DNA from: Juglans regia
Lineage: Eukaryota; Streptophyta; Magnoliopsida; Fagales; Juglandaceae
Assembly: GCF_001411555.2 (NCBI RefSeq)
Contig: NW_023340296.1
Span: 1 to 64,000 of the forward strand
Reading direction: 5' to 3'
DNA length: 64,000 nt
Shown here: positions 36,021 to 47,562 of the stretch, piece by piece
Layout of the letters: each line of letters begins with the position of its first letter
Position numbering within the stretch: position 1 is the stretch's first letter
Program-made: the position numbers and the translations under genes
The notes under the pieces: generated by a model
Seen by the model: only the letters and a program-made list of their open reading frames with translations
Told to the model about the DNA's origin: nothing
Databases searched by the model: none

Positions 36021-36796
36021 TATCGTAATATGCTACACAAAAAGAACGTTAGTAGAAAACCCCACACACTCCCTTACGTGTTTACACTTGAATAATGACA
36101 CTTCACTAGTGTTTCACTCTTAATTGGTTTTTTTCTGATAATAGTTTCACACTCTCTTACCTTTTACCTCAATAGTTTTTTCACTCAAGTTCTTTAAAAA
36201 CTAGTTGAACTAAATCAGAACAATACAATCTTGTATTATTCTAACCAGCAATAGATTCAAGAAACAACGAAGGAATAAAATGACACAAGACTCAATGAAT
36301 TTATACAAGGAAAAGAGTAATTATAAAACAAGATACAACCTAGAAAGATGTAATTAGCCCATTTGATGATAAAACTCAATCAACAAATGTCTTTTTTTCT
36401 CTTTGATGTAACTATGTAGGAACTTTTGAATATGCTACATTTTCTTTTCTTTTTTTCGAATTTTCTTTTCTTTTCTCTAATTTAATCACAAACAACAATA
36501 TTCAATTGTGAAAATCGAGCAATTGAATTTAAATACACAAGAATTGAAATTGAAGTAGAAAAGAATCGATGGAACGACACTCCAAGCAATTGACAAACTT
36601 TGAGATGCAATAAACCCTAAAATGTTGAAACTCTAGGTGATGCAAATTCCAACCAAACCAAAAGTCCTAAGAATTTCGGTAGCCTATTTTTTTTTTTTTT
36701 TGCAACCCTAGAACAATGAAACCCTAGAATTAAATTTAAACATGCAAGAATTAAAAGATGAAATCATACCTGATTGAAAATCTTACTCTGAATACC
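36021..36796. other. 5' leader / LTR-like sequence, no gene
   Basis: AT-rich sequence between the Gypsy relic's leader and the gag-only element. The last 30 bases before 36797 weakly parallel the bases before the homologous block at 32740, so the gag-only element may have landed inside an LTR of this family. No ORF with motifs. Confidence 0.4.
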
Positions 36797-37280
36797 TGTA
36801 ACGACCTGACCCAATATTTTTAGGGATAAATTATGGATAATTTCATTGGGCCTAAAATTAGGTTAATGGGCCAATTATATTAGAAACCCAATTGAGTGTT
36901 TGAGTTTTTTTTTTTTGTATATTTTTATGTTTTTAAACCACCCTAGGTGATGACATCTATGAGGATGAGACTGCAGGACAGGGCTTGACCCAAGGAGGCA
37001 AGGTAGAGGCCTAGACAGATTATGCTATGATTAGTTTTATGGTTTTTAAGGTTTTAAATAAATTATTCTGATAAGCACATGAGACTTTTATATTTTTTTT
37101 TAATAAGTGCTTCCGCAAACTCTATTTTGGATTTTTAGTATTTATTGAAATTTGTTTTATTTATGGAAATCTTTCCCATCTGGCGCTTTATTAAAAAGAA
37201 AAACTTTTAAGTTTAAGAGTAGTAGCAAACTAGCTCCCTGAAAATTCTAAAATATCTTTTTTGGGAAGCGGGGTGTTACA
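36797..37280 (+). repeat. 5' LTR, internally deleted (484 bp)
   Basis: It aligns with the first 110 bp or so and the last 370 bp or so of the 3' LTR (for example GATGACAT.TATGAGGATGAG and GCGCTTTATTAAAAAGAAAA). The join lies in a T-run near 36905-36920. Confidence 0.85.
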
Positions 37281-37297
37281 GTTGGGATCAGAGACCA
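37281..37297 (+). promoter_or_regulatory. primer-binding site
   Basis: GTTGGGATCAGAGACC directly follows the 5' LTR; it resembles the TGGTATCAGAGC complement of initiator-Met tRNA with one or two changes. Confidence 0.6.
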
Positions 37298-37520
37298 ATT
37301 TGAAAGATTCTGTAGACTATTCAAAATAAAGAGAGGAAATTGTTTTCCAAAGAAATTTTTTAAAAGGAGAGAAGTTTTTGGAAAATGGAAAAGGAATGAA
37401 AGAAATGTCTAGGCCAAGGTCTCCCCAAGGCAGGTCCTGCTCTGCAGTAAGTATGTTATAAAATTTTCTTTTAGTAGTTGAATGCATTTTGATTGACAAT
37501 GTTAAAACATGCATGTTAGA

Positions 37521-38557
37521 ATGGCACCCCGTGGAAGAAGACCACGGGCACCCCACTCTGAGAACAATACCATACAAGATGATAATTCAGAAGTACTCGC
37601 TGCTGCAGCGACACGTTTCTTTCAAAGGATGGTTAATGGTGATATGATTGTAGGTAGAACCCCACAAGTAGGAGGCACATTAGAACAGTTCTCCTGCCAG
37701 CACCCCTACTTTCGATGGCAGATCAAATGCCATGGATGTGGAGAGCTGGATTGAACGATTGGAGCAGATCTTTGAGGCACTTTATTGCACGGACAATCAA
37801 GAGGTGACTTATGCTGCTTTCAACTTAACATATTCGGCAAACAAGTGGTGGAAGTCAACACGAGCACTTGCAGATGGAACTAGGATATGGAGTCCCTATC
37901 ACATGGGAGTGTTTTAAGAAGATATTTTTGGAGCGTTTCTTTCCTCAGACTCTTCGTGAGTCTAGGGCCCATCAGTTTGCAGATCTTACCAAGGAAATAA
38001 TGACGGCAGACCAATACGCTACCAAATTCATGGAACTATCCCGTTTTGCCAATTACTTAATTCCAGATGAGGAAAAGAAAGCTGAAAAGTTTGAGCGCGG
38101 TCTAAATCGCAGGATTAGGGAGTGTGTACGTACTCTCAGGATTCGGAGTTTCACGGAGCTGGTCACCCGTGCTACCATTGCTGAAGAAGACATTCAAGAA
38201 AGTATCGACTACAATAATCAAAGGAAGCGACAACAGCAACAACAACTCCAACCAGCATCACACAGGGATAAGAGGGCTTTTCAGGATAATGGACAATGGC
38301 CACGACAGGATCAGTCAGGATGGCTCATCTTGTGTGAGAAGTGTAGTAAGAGGCATGCAGGGAAATGTTTGATGGGGACTGGAACGTGTTTCAAGTATGG
38401 GAAGGAAGGACATCATCTTCGAGATTGTCCTGGGAAAAACATAGCTACTACTCAAGTTACAAGAGACAGACAGAAAAACATGGCACCAGCTCGAGTCTTC
38501 TCCTTGGCACAATTGTGTGACACGGACGCGCCCGTCAATGAGAACATAGGTAACTAA
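37521..38557 (+). pseudogene. Gypsy gag, two frameshifts
   Basis: The start is MAPRGRRPRAPHSEN. The reading then changes frame near 37710-37740 (into MDVESWIERLEQIFEAL) and again near 37870-37910 (into ITWECFKKIFLERFFPQTL). The last 200 codons are open: AHQFADLTKEIMTADQYATK, FERGLNRRIRECV and a Gln-rich stretch, ending in a zinc knuckle CFKYGKEGHHLRDC. In a normal CCHC knuckle the fourth residue of the motif is Cys; here it is Tyr. Gag would package the element RNA in virus-like particles. This copy cannot be translated as one protein. Confidence 0.85.
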
Positions 38558-39015
38558 TTTCCTCAACTAGAAATATTGATTATTGTTGGGATATTAGGTA
38601 AGTAGGTTGTGATATTCATAATGACTATTTCATGTGCTATAGGTAACATGATTTTATCTTAGCATGAATTATAGGAGTTAGGATCTGAGCTTTGGAGAGT
38701 CTTAAGTCACGATTTATTTGAGGTTACTATTGCATGTGGAGAGTTTTATTATTCTATGTGGAGAGTTTTAATTACTTTTTGTGGAATTATTATTATTACG
38801 TTTGTAATCGAAGCCATTATCGAGGTTTACAATTTTGGAGAATAAGCTAGGTTTAAGAGTAAATCTCAAAGGGTTTAAAAGTCTAGAAATAATAGGTTCA
38901 ATCGATTGATCAAGGATTTAGAATAAAGACAACGAAAGAATGTGGCGAATAAGTACACTGGTTTTTTTGAGGTCTAGCAAATTTCGAGGACGAAATTTTT
39001 ATGAGGATGAGAGAT

Positions 39016-39465
39016 TGTAACTACCCAACCCAATATTATTAGGGATAAATTATGAATAATTTAATTGGACCTAAAATTAGGTTAATGGGCCAATTATATT
39101 AGAAGCCCAATTGAGTGTTCGAGTTTTTTTTAAAAAAATAAGGCTACGGGCCCCAGGATTTTTATTTTGGCGAATATCGATTTTGTTATAGAGCTTGCCA
39201 TGTTATAATATTTTAAAGTGGAAAGTTTTATGTACGGATAAATTTTTTGTCAAACATATTGGATTATTTTAGAGGTTGAGTTGAATGCCAAAAACTCAAA
39301 CAAAAACCCTATGTCACACACGTCTCCCACATACTGGATTATTTTAGAGTTCTATCTCCATTAAGACTCCTAAACCATATGAACTACTATAAGTCTATAC
39401 CCACGGCCCCACTCCCATGCACATCCAAGTCTCTTTCTATCTAGGGTTTTCTTTTGGGTTCTCAA

Positions 39466-39506
<41 letters not shown>

Positions 39507-41775
39507 GTACACTCACCAAAACAGCAAGCCGCACTCCTTAAGCCCTTGCACGCTACCATCCACTTCATGCATGACCTCCAGGCCACGTCCAGGAAAAAGC
39601 AACCGTTTCCCTTGCCGTGAACTACCACTTACCTCGATGGAACCACCACACCCTGTAAGCCACGAGCACACAGCCTCTTCCTCCAAGCCGTTCCTCTCGC
39701 AGCCTTTCACCTCGGCATCAGAGAAACCACACTACCTGCAAGTCCGTCATCGAGAGAGTCTCAGTTTTATCCACCTCCAAACACACAACCAACGCTCACT
39801 ATAAAGCAAACATGAGGCTACTGCACAACCACACACACGACAGTGCACCAAGAACCACCAATTTTCTCACACGCAGCAACAATCACACGGCAAACAGAGT
39901 CTTTCCGCAGCCCACATAAACGATGCCAACCACCAAAAGGTATAGGGAGGGTGCTCTATTTTCACCATCGAAAACAGGGGATATTTCTCCCCACTGTGAG
40001 CCACAACCCAGCCACTCCACGGCACCAACTCCCTACACGTCTTCACCACACTACACAGAGAGTGTTGCACCTCACGCCACCACAAGCCGCGACCCTTGCC
40101 TTGTAAGTTCACGCCGACCCACTCCATGCATGGCCTCTCGGCATTTTCTTGTTCTTCCGTAAACTCTCTCTCACTCTTCGTCTCTCTTTCTCTCTCTCAT
40201 GACTCTCTCTCTCTCTCAGTTGCATAGTTGCCCACTCACCGAAGTTGCCACTGCGCGCAGCCAAGAGTCGTCGTACCATGCCGCTTCCTCTCGGTGAGTA
40301 TCGCATGTCTCTCTCCCTCCCGAGCCTTCTGTTTCTCTACAAAACACATTAAGTTGCTTTTAGGTTTTAGTTTAGTAAGGGAAAATATTGATGAGATTAC
40401 AAAAATGCCCTTTATATTGTTTACCCAAAATGCCCATGCCTAGTATGTTGTTTTTCCAAAAATACCCATGCCTATTTAGGATTAACAGGTGAGAATATTT
40501 TAGTGTTAGGAAGAATATAGGTTTAGGAAATATAGACTATTTTAGTATTTTAGATTATAAATAAAATCACATGTTTAATTAGAATTTTATGCAAATTACT
40601 TGTTTATTTTTATAGGTGATCGATTACGTGCCAAAAATAGTGGATTAGTGCTGTAAGGTAAGTAGCAGGATCATATTTTTACACATATGTACGGTAAACT
40701 ACATGTCATTTATAAAAATATTATGCATGTATACCTTCCATTGGAAGCCTTTTTTACGTACCTAAGACAAGATAAAATTATAAAAATTCATGATTTTATG
40801 AAAGAAGCTATGCATCAAAAGATCTATGAAAAGTCATGATTTTATGTGAGAGTTATGAATTAAAATAATTTATGAAAAGCCATACATGATTTTATGTGAA
40901 GACTTATGCATTAAAGTATTTATGAAAAATCATGATTTTATGTAAGGAAACATGTATCACGGAAATTATGAAAGAATGCGATTTCATTTGAAATCTATGA
41001 TATGATATGACAAGTATGTATGTGATTTCTTTTGAAATATATGATATGACAAGTATGCAAGTATGACTATGACTAAGATATGTAACAACCTATGTTTTGA
41101 CATGAAGACGGTACCTATGTTATGGGCATATTGCATTGCCAAGTTGTGCATGCTGGTAGTGCACCCAGTATGTCTTCCTTATGTATGGATTTCATAACCC
41201 GCGGCCACGGGCGGAATCAGAATCTTCTTAGATTTGCTAACCCTAACTCACAGGGGTCAATAGTGGGTAACGACCTCTGATAAGTAAAAGATAAGTTCAT
41301 GTTTATGTTAATTATATATGTATTTATGAGTATGCACGTTTTTCAAGAAAATCTTATATTTATTATGTTTACTGTATGATGTGTTGTTTATTGAGTATTC
41401 GACTCATTTTTGTATATTTTTATATTTTTAAACCACCCCAAGTGATGACATTTATGAGGATGAGACTGCAAGACAAGACTTGACCCGGGGAGGCGAGGTA
41501 GAGGCCTAGACAGATTATGCTATAATTAGTTTTAAGGCTTAAGGTTTTAAATAAATTATTCTGATAAGCACATGAGACTTTCATATTTCTTTTAATAAGT
41601 GCTTCTGCAGACTCTATTTTTTATTTTCAGTATTTATTGAAGTTTGTTTTATTTATGGAAATCTTTTGCATTTGGCGCTTTATTAAAAAGAAAAGTTTTT
41701 AAGTTTAAGTTTAGTAGTAGCACACTAGCTCCCCGAAAATTCTAAAATGTATTTTTTGGGAAGCGGGGTGTTACA
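39016..41775 (+). repeat. 3' LTR, full length (2760 bp)
   Basis: The TG...CA ends are intact. It contains a TA microsatellite (39468-39497), a C-rich exon-like stretch (39500-40330) with ORFs on both strands but no protein motif, and an AT-rich second half. It shares order of features with the long solo LTR at 7883-14374. Confidence 0.8.
39468..39497. repeat. TA microsatellite
   Basis: About fourteen TA dinucleotides inside the 3' LTR. Confidence 0.9.
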
Positions 41776-42725
41776 ATATCGAATGATATGAACCCGTGGG
41801 AATGGAATCTCTTGAACCCACAATCAATTTGAAAACTCACACAAGAAAGTCAAAATCAAGCCAATGAAAAATTTAGACCAGTTAAGAAACTCGTTTCAAG
41901 AACCTAGATTATAGGAAAATCTAGATTCACTGAAAAAACCGTCTCAAGAACCTAAATTATAAGAAAGAACGCCACAAAGATTGTGATTTATCTTTGATAA
42001 GTTCAAAAGTTCATTCAAGAACAAGAGGAGATAAACTCAACTCACAATGAATAAATTCATCAAATTTCATAAAACTAATTAAAATGAGGATACAAAGAAT
42101 ATTTGAACCAAAACCTAATTAAAACTCTAGCCAAAATAAAGCCATTTCTTCCAAATATACCCTTGAATGAATAGTGTCACGGCTACAGTAACTTATATAT
42201 CTTTATCCCCCAGAAATCCTAGGTTAACATAAAATTTTTTCCCAAAATACCATTGGGCGAAATACAAGGCCTTCCCAAAAGAAACTCTACCTGCAAATTA
42301 AAACAATCCTTAAATACCCTTAAAAACTTCTCTTGAATCCCTAGTTCATAAAACATAAAACATATATAGGTCAAATATCCTCAAGTCCCATTATTCTAAA
42401 CTAATTCTTATAACTAATAAAATAAGCCCTTTTAATAAATTAAACAAGGTCCAAACATAACTCTAACTCATGTCTTTCATAACTTATATCAAATGGATCA
42501 AAACTGGATCTCCTTCCCTGAAGCCCATCTTAAGTGTTGGAGTCTTGCTAGCTTCATCCCAAGTGGATTGTACCAATCCTTGCATTGCCTTATTGATCTT
42601 CTTGGTTCTTGACTTTGTAGTTGGCCCATCTGGAACTTGCAAATGATCTTTAAGACTAGGTCCATCTTGGTGCCCATCAGTGAGAGGCTTCTTGAGGAAA
42701 TCTCTTCCCCCTCTCAAGGCCTAGA
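41776..42725 (-). mobile_element. Gypsy 3'-end fragment, second copy of the 32.7-kb family
   Basis: It is closely similar to 32740-33640 over some 700 bp of LTR (for example TTGAACCCACAATCAATTTG and CAAGGTCCAAACA) and then to the pol C-terminus (42484-42717, TKKINKAMQGLVQSTWDEAS). It stops abruptly near 42725. It lies directly right of the gag-only element, which probably inserted within this copy. Confidence 0.75.
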
Positions 42726-43330
42726 CAAGGGCTGAAACCACCACTCACTTCAGTCCCCAATGGTTCTTTGATGGAAGACAAAAAAGCTACACAATCATAC
42801 CCCATCTACTCGACTGGAACTGTTGCTGCCAACAGTAGCTATGCAACCTCTTGTCCCCCATCTTTGGCTATTAACCTCCCATCCAAAGGTCATTTAGCCA
42901 CCCATATCAGCCGCTACACCATCTATATCACGCTTCTTGCCTTTTACACTTCACAATTTGCATTCACAATCTATTTTCTAGAAAGAACCCAAGAGAGAGA
43001 GAGAGTCTTGAGGCAGTTTTCCTAGCAGTTATTGATCAATTTTTTCGAAACCTTTGTAAGTCAATTCTCATGGAACTCCTCCATATAATTTATTGCTCTT
43101 TGAGTATAGTTTCTATTGATATATTTTGGATCATTTTTAATGGAGGTTTGGTTAGTGAAAAGTCAGTTTGAACATGAAAAGTCAATTTGGTTAGGCTCGT
43201 TAAAACCACATACTTTGGTATGTATTGAGATATTGAACTATTAAGTAGTATAAATATTAAGTTAGTGACAATAATACTTATTAAATTGAGAAAATTTAAA
43301 TTTGTGTAATAATTATAAGAATCTGATTCT
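42726..43330. other. no recognisable gene
   Basis: A short plus-strand ORF (42768-43025) has no family motif and ends in a GA-repeat-coded ERERE run. The rest is AT-rich. Nothing else was recognised. Confidence 0.45.
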
Positions 43331-43379
43331 GTATTCTAACTTCTAGTCCATTTGATCTTTTGTTTCCCTTGTAAGGCAC

Positions 43380-43817
43380 CAAATGCTTCATTTAATCTGA
43401 TCTTGTACACATTGTCAACCCCTGTGTATTAGGCTTGCTAGAATACATCAGTCTCGGTGCACCTAGTGATGCACATTCTTGAGGAGGATTGGGTTCCATC
43501 CCGACAATCTCAAAAAGAGTCACGTCCCCAGTGGTAGGTAACCCTAATACATGGGGGTTGATAGTGTGTACTGAGTATGAAGTTAGGAGAGGACATAATG
43601 ATAATGTAAATGCTAACTATGATTGTATAAGATTGAATGAGGCTGCATGACTAAACTGAATAATTGAGACCTTAAGAAATTAAAGGGAGTGTATTTATAC
43701 GTACTAATGTGACTGAACGTTATTACATGATCGAAAACATATGTTCTTTTATGTTTACAATATAAAGTAGTTCTTACTGAGCATTCGACTTTTTTTTTAA
43801 TGCTTGACTATCCAGTT
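43380..43817 (+). mobile_element. LTR remnant, left part (relative of 39016-41775)
   Basis: GTAACCCTAATACATGGGGG followed by a GTACTGAGTATGAAG stretch, and TACTGAGCATTCGAC, parallel the second half of the 3' LTR of the gag-only element (CCCTAACTCACAGGGGTCAA and TATTGAGTATTCGAC). The sequence is cut at 43818 by a Copia LTR and resumes near 50205. Confidence 0.55.
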
Positions 43818-44071
43818 TGTTAAGAAACTAAGTTTGGCTGAATACGTTTTGGCACACACATATGGTGGGGCCTTGTTCATAAGTATAAAAGTTGTTATAA
43901 AAAACATAGATATTAACTAAGACTCTAAACATACAGCAAGAAGACAATAGCAATACGATAAATGACTTGTATCCTTCTCCAACTGAACATCATCTTCTTG
44001 AGGTAGTGAGCAAGCATGGTTGATATTGCCAATTGGAATATTATCCTTTACACGCCCCCACAAGCATAAGA

Positions 44072-44374
44072 TCATGAATACCTCATCTGACAGTGTTCCC
44101 TACAAAAAGACATTTTGTACATTAATTTTCCTAACAGACCGTCCATGAGAAAGAACGATAGAATAAACAAGGCATATTGTGGTAGGTTTAAAAATTGGAC
44201 TTTATGTCTATGAGTAATTAGCTCCAGATGTTTCAGGAACCCCTTGGCCACCAATCTGGCTTGGAACATTTCAATCTCACCATTAGTTTTACGTTTAATT
44301 TGAAACACCCATTTAGATCTAATGACATTTTGGGAGGCATCAGATGGAATTAGGAAACAAGTTCCATTTTTCAA
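44072..44374 (-). pseudogene. Copia RT N-terminal fragment
   Basis: NVIRSKWVFQIKRKTNGEIE followed by ARLVAKGF is the signature start of Copia reverse transcriptase (V..KWV..IK...DG.I...KARLVAKG). The catalytic YVDD part is absent because the element ends here. Confidence 0.9.
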
Positions 44375-44791
44375 TAAAGCATCAAACTCCGCGTGCTTGA
44401 CAGCACATCAAAAGAGTAGCAAGTGGGTTCGGAATTGGAAATATTGAGGTCAACAATCAGGGTTTTAGGAAGAGGGTAACGAATGGAGCCATCTGTGTAG
44501 GTTTTGGATAAAGTAATCATGTTGTGTTAAGATGGAGGGAGGTTGGTAAATGTCGGTTCGGTTTAAGTTGGTTGTGCCGGAAGGGTGACTGATGAAGGAG
44601 AAAAAGTAAAGGTTGGGTTGTAGGTGAGGGCACCAAAGCAACTGGGCTAGGTGATGTGTTGTTGTGTTGATCAAGCATGGAGGAAGTTGTTGCATTGGGC
44701 TCGGGTTGAGCAGTGGATCCTAGCACAAGAATGGAGATAGGCTCGGGCTAAGCAGTGGGTCGTAGCACAAGAAAGGAGATAGAGCATGAGG

Positions 44792-45267
44792 CTAAATTAT
44801 TGTGATTAGAGGAGGAGAAAAGGAAGGGGAACTAGATTGAAATGGAAACACATATTCCTCAAATAGAACATCACAAGAGATAAGGGTTTTTCTAGTTTGA
44901 ATGTCAAGGCATTTATACCCTTTATGTTTTAAGTTATAGCCAAGAAACACACAACGAAATGAGCAACAAGAAGTTTGTGGTGGGTGTAAGGCCAAAGATT
45001 GGGCCAATAGGCACAACCAAAGACATGTAGATTAGAGTAATAAGTTGAGGTCCAAAAGAGTCTCTAGAATGGTGATGTGTGTTGAAGGAGAGGGATGGGC
45101 ATGCGATTTAAGAGATAGCAGACTATTAGGAAAGAATTATCCCGTTTCAACAACGTGATGATGTTTAGGTTCAATGGATCCATTTTGTTGATGTGTATAT
45201 AGACAGGAGATGTGATGTATGATGCCAAGGGAGGCAAGCAAAATGGATAGGGGTCGGTATTCACCAC
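44792..45267 (-). pseudogene. Copia integrase C-terminal fragments
   Basis: The first frame (44792-45016) reads CVFLGYNLKHKGYKCLDIQT and ISCDVLFEEYVFPF, the post-core integrase region (C.FLGY....KGY.C.......SR.V.FDE..FPF). The second (45064-45267) reads FLIVCYLLNRMPIPLLQHTS, the YLINR.P...L...TP part just before it. Frames are split. Confidence 0.85.
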
Positions 45268-45479
45268 CCTAATCAGTTGAAGCGATTTGATTTTGCAATT
45301 GAAGAAATGTTCTACATATGGTTGAAATTGAAGAAAGATATTTTTGAGATCACTTTTGCAAGAAATAGGGAAAATCCATGTATATTAACTATAAGAATCC
45401 AAAAAAGAAACATAATAATTAAATCCTTTATTAGAAAAAATGGGAGAAGTGCCCCAAATCTGGAAATTATCTTGAGGTG

Positions 45480-45934
45480 CTAGGGCATAGTTACAAAACT
45501 CAAAAAAGGTAGTTGCTTGTTCTTAGAACTAAGACAAGCAGAACAAGAATAACTATGGCTATCTAAAGAGACAGTTATAAAAAATTGAGATAGGACACAA
45601 CGAACAACTTTGAGAGCTGAATGGCCAAGTTGGGAGTGATAGTGAGAAAGAGAGGTCCATTCATCGACAAAAGTAGAGGGACGATGATCATTCAACGATG
45701 AATGAAGAGTGTAAAGCCCATTTTTACACACACTCACAACAAAGTTTTCCCTATGGTCTGATCCTTCACAAGAAAATAAGTAGAATGAAATTCAAAGAAG
45801 GTGTTAGTGTCATCAATAAATTTTTGATCAGATAGTAGATTCTTGGTAAGTGAAGGAACATGAAGAAAATTATGTAAGAAAAAGGAGAGTTCTAATGTAG
45901 AGAAGCGAGTTGTGCCAAAATGTTTAATGGGCAA
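45480..45934 (-). pseudogene. Copia protease-to-integrase junction
   Basis: The lower part (45480-45737) has WTSLSHYHSQLGHSALKVVR and CSACLSSKNKQLPF, the pre-integrase H..LGH......CSAC...K.H..PF zinc motif. The upper part (45734-45934) has LHNFLHVPSLTKNLLSDQKF, the L..VLHVP....NLLSV..L stretch that follows the protease. The domains are recognisable in two frames. Confidence 0.85.
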
Positions 45935-46043
45935 ACCAAAGCCATTACCAATACTAATCTAATCTGAACCACCATACTCTTCTGCCTTAACATTTAGATT
46001 AGCCATCGAGTGTGATGTGGTGGGAAGCACTAGAGTCTGGATA

Positions 46044-46540
46044 TCAATTTCCATCTAAGTGTTGTGACGAGGCGGAGAAGTAAACTTGCATAGTGACATC
46101 ACATTGATATGTCTCATTGAATTTGTGGTAACAGCGAAGAGCAGTGTGGCTAGCTTGATTACACACTTGACCTGATAGGTTGCGGAGAGTTGGAGGAAGA
46201 TGGGGCACCACAACCACGCCCCCATCCTCGAGCAGAGTGATTTGGGCCAGAGGGAGAGCCATGACCACCAAGGGCAGGAGATCGTCCACCACGTCCTCCA
46301 CAAGAATTACCATTTCGAGTAGCAAAATTTACACCAACAGGGGGACAGATCAACGGCTGGTTGGTGGCACTCAAGACAAAGCTCATGAGGATGCATGTGG
46401 CCATAGTGATCCTCAATAGAGATGGATTCAACTCGTGTGGTAACTGAGGTGATGAAGGAGTTGTGCCAAGGTTCAAGTTTGACTAGGAGAAAAGAGATTA
46501 ATTCAAAGTCATTTAGAGGTTGATCAACAACAATGAGCAT
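46044..46540 (-). pseudogene. Copia gag C-terminal region
   Basis: LNDFELISFLLVKLEPWHNS and ITSVTTRVESISIEDHYGHM match the UBN2-type gag motif (ILLGLGPEYDPFVTSI..R..P.SLE.L...L). A Gly-rich segment and CVIKLATLLFAVTTNSMR (zinc knuckle C...H.A..C, in another frame) follow. The frames overlap and are broken. Confidence 0.75.
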
Positions 46541-46714
46541 CTCAAGAAAATTTTTAAATTTATGAAAAGAATCTAAGATGGAAGAGTTGCCCTTCTTGAG
46601 AGTTGTAAGTTAGTAGTGCAAATTCATTGAGTGGGCCCTAGAGGTGGATGTGAACATCCTCTTAGTGTACTCCAGACTTGTCAAGATGTTGAGCATTTGG
46701 TGACATGCATAGGC

Positions 46715-46718
46715 ACCA

Positions 46719-46750
<32 letters not shown>
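46715..46750. repeat. GA microsatellite
   Basis: About fifteen GA dinucleotides within the Copia gag region. Confidence 0.85.
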
Positions 46751-46753
<3 letters not shown>

Positions 46754-47454
46754 AGGGCACTGAGAATTAGCAGGTCTTGTAACATCCAGTTCATGAAGGA
46801 TGGATTGAGAACAATTTAATTGGTGAGTGTGATGATGGCCTAAGAAAGTCATGGATTAGAGGCATCAACATACCCAAAAAGATGGAAACCTTTGAGGTAA
46901 GAGACAACATGTGCCTTCTACAATAAATAGTTATCATAAGTGAGTTTGATTGTGATGAATTGGGAAGAGCAGTACGACATGCAAGTAAAGTGTTTGATGA
47001 AACGAATGGGTGTGGAGAGGACATCCCAAACGGTTAGCACCCCACATGGGCATGAGCCTTTGATCTAGACTAGAGCATGTTCCATTATCGAAAAGCCCAT
47101 TATTATTATCAGGAGAGCCCAGCTCACTACAAATACCAACTGGGTAACCACCTAGCGGAGATAAAAGATAAGAACAGTTATCATTTGAAGTCTAAAAAAG
47201 GGATAAACCCCCATCTCCAGATTTAAATTCGAATAATGGATAACTATTATCACCTAAGGAACAAAGGCAGTTCAGGGAGCTCCATATAAGGGAGAAACCC
47301 GGGTATGTAAAAGGGATATGATTTTTTGGTATTAAAGAGATTATTTTCAGTCACTGACTTAGGCATCGAAGGCGTTCCCTCGAACCCCCAAGTCGACTTT
47401 GCTCTTTGGTTGCAGGTGATCGTGCGGCAGTGGCAGTGAAACGCGTCCACAACA

Positions 47455-47475
47455 GTTGGCGTCGTCTGTGGGATT
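47455..47475 (+). promoter_or_regulatory. primer-binding site of short Gypsy element
   Basis: GTTGGCGTCGTCTGTGGGAT lies right after the 5' LTR's ACAACA end. It is a common plant Gypsy primer site type, distinct from the Met-tRNA sites of the Copia and TRIM elements here. Confidence 0.75.
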
Positions 47476-47562
47476 TCAAAGTCTCACACTTAGCGTGCTT
47501 TTCACATGTCCGTCACCATACGGTCTTAGGCAACTAGACATCAGGGAGAAATATTACAATAC

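Larger units (their letters stand above)
36797..41775 (+). mobile_element. gag-only LTR retrotransposon with unequal LTRs
   Basis: The 5' LTR (36797-37280) starts TGTAACGACC and ends GGGTGTTACA; the 3' LTR (39016-41775) starts TGTAACTACC and ends the same way. Flanks ATACC and ATATC form a 5-bp TSD with one mismatch. GTTGGGATCAGAG after the 5' LTR is the tRNA-Met-type primer site. Before the 3' LTR, TTTCGAGGACGAAATTTTTA and a purine tract recall the pol end/PPT of chromoviruses, yet no protease, RT or integrase exists between gag and that point. It is thus non-autonomous. The 5' LTR matches the two ends of the 3' LTR but lacks about 2.28 kb of its middle. Confidence 0.85.

Noticed and set aside
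39496..40162. Overlapping ORFs on both strands
   Set aside because: They lie inside the 3' LTR of the gag-only element; C-rich composition keeps frames open, no motif.
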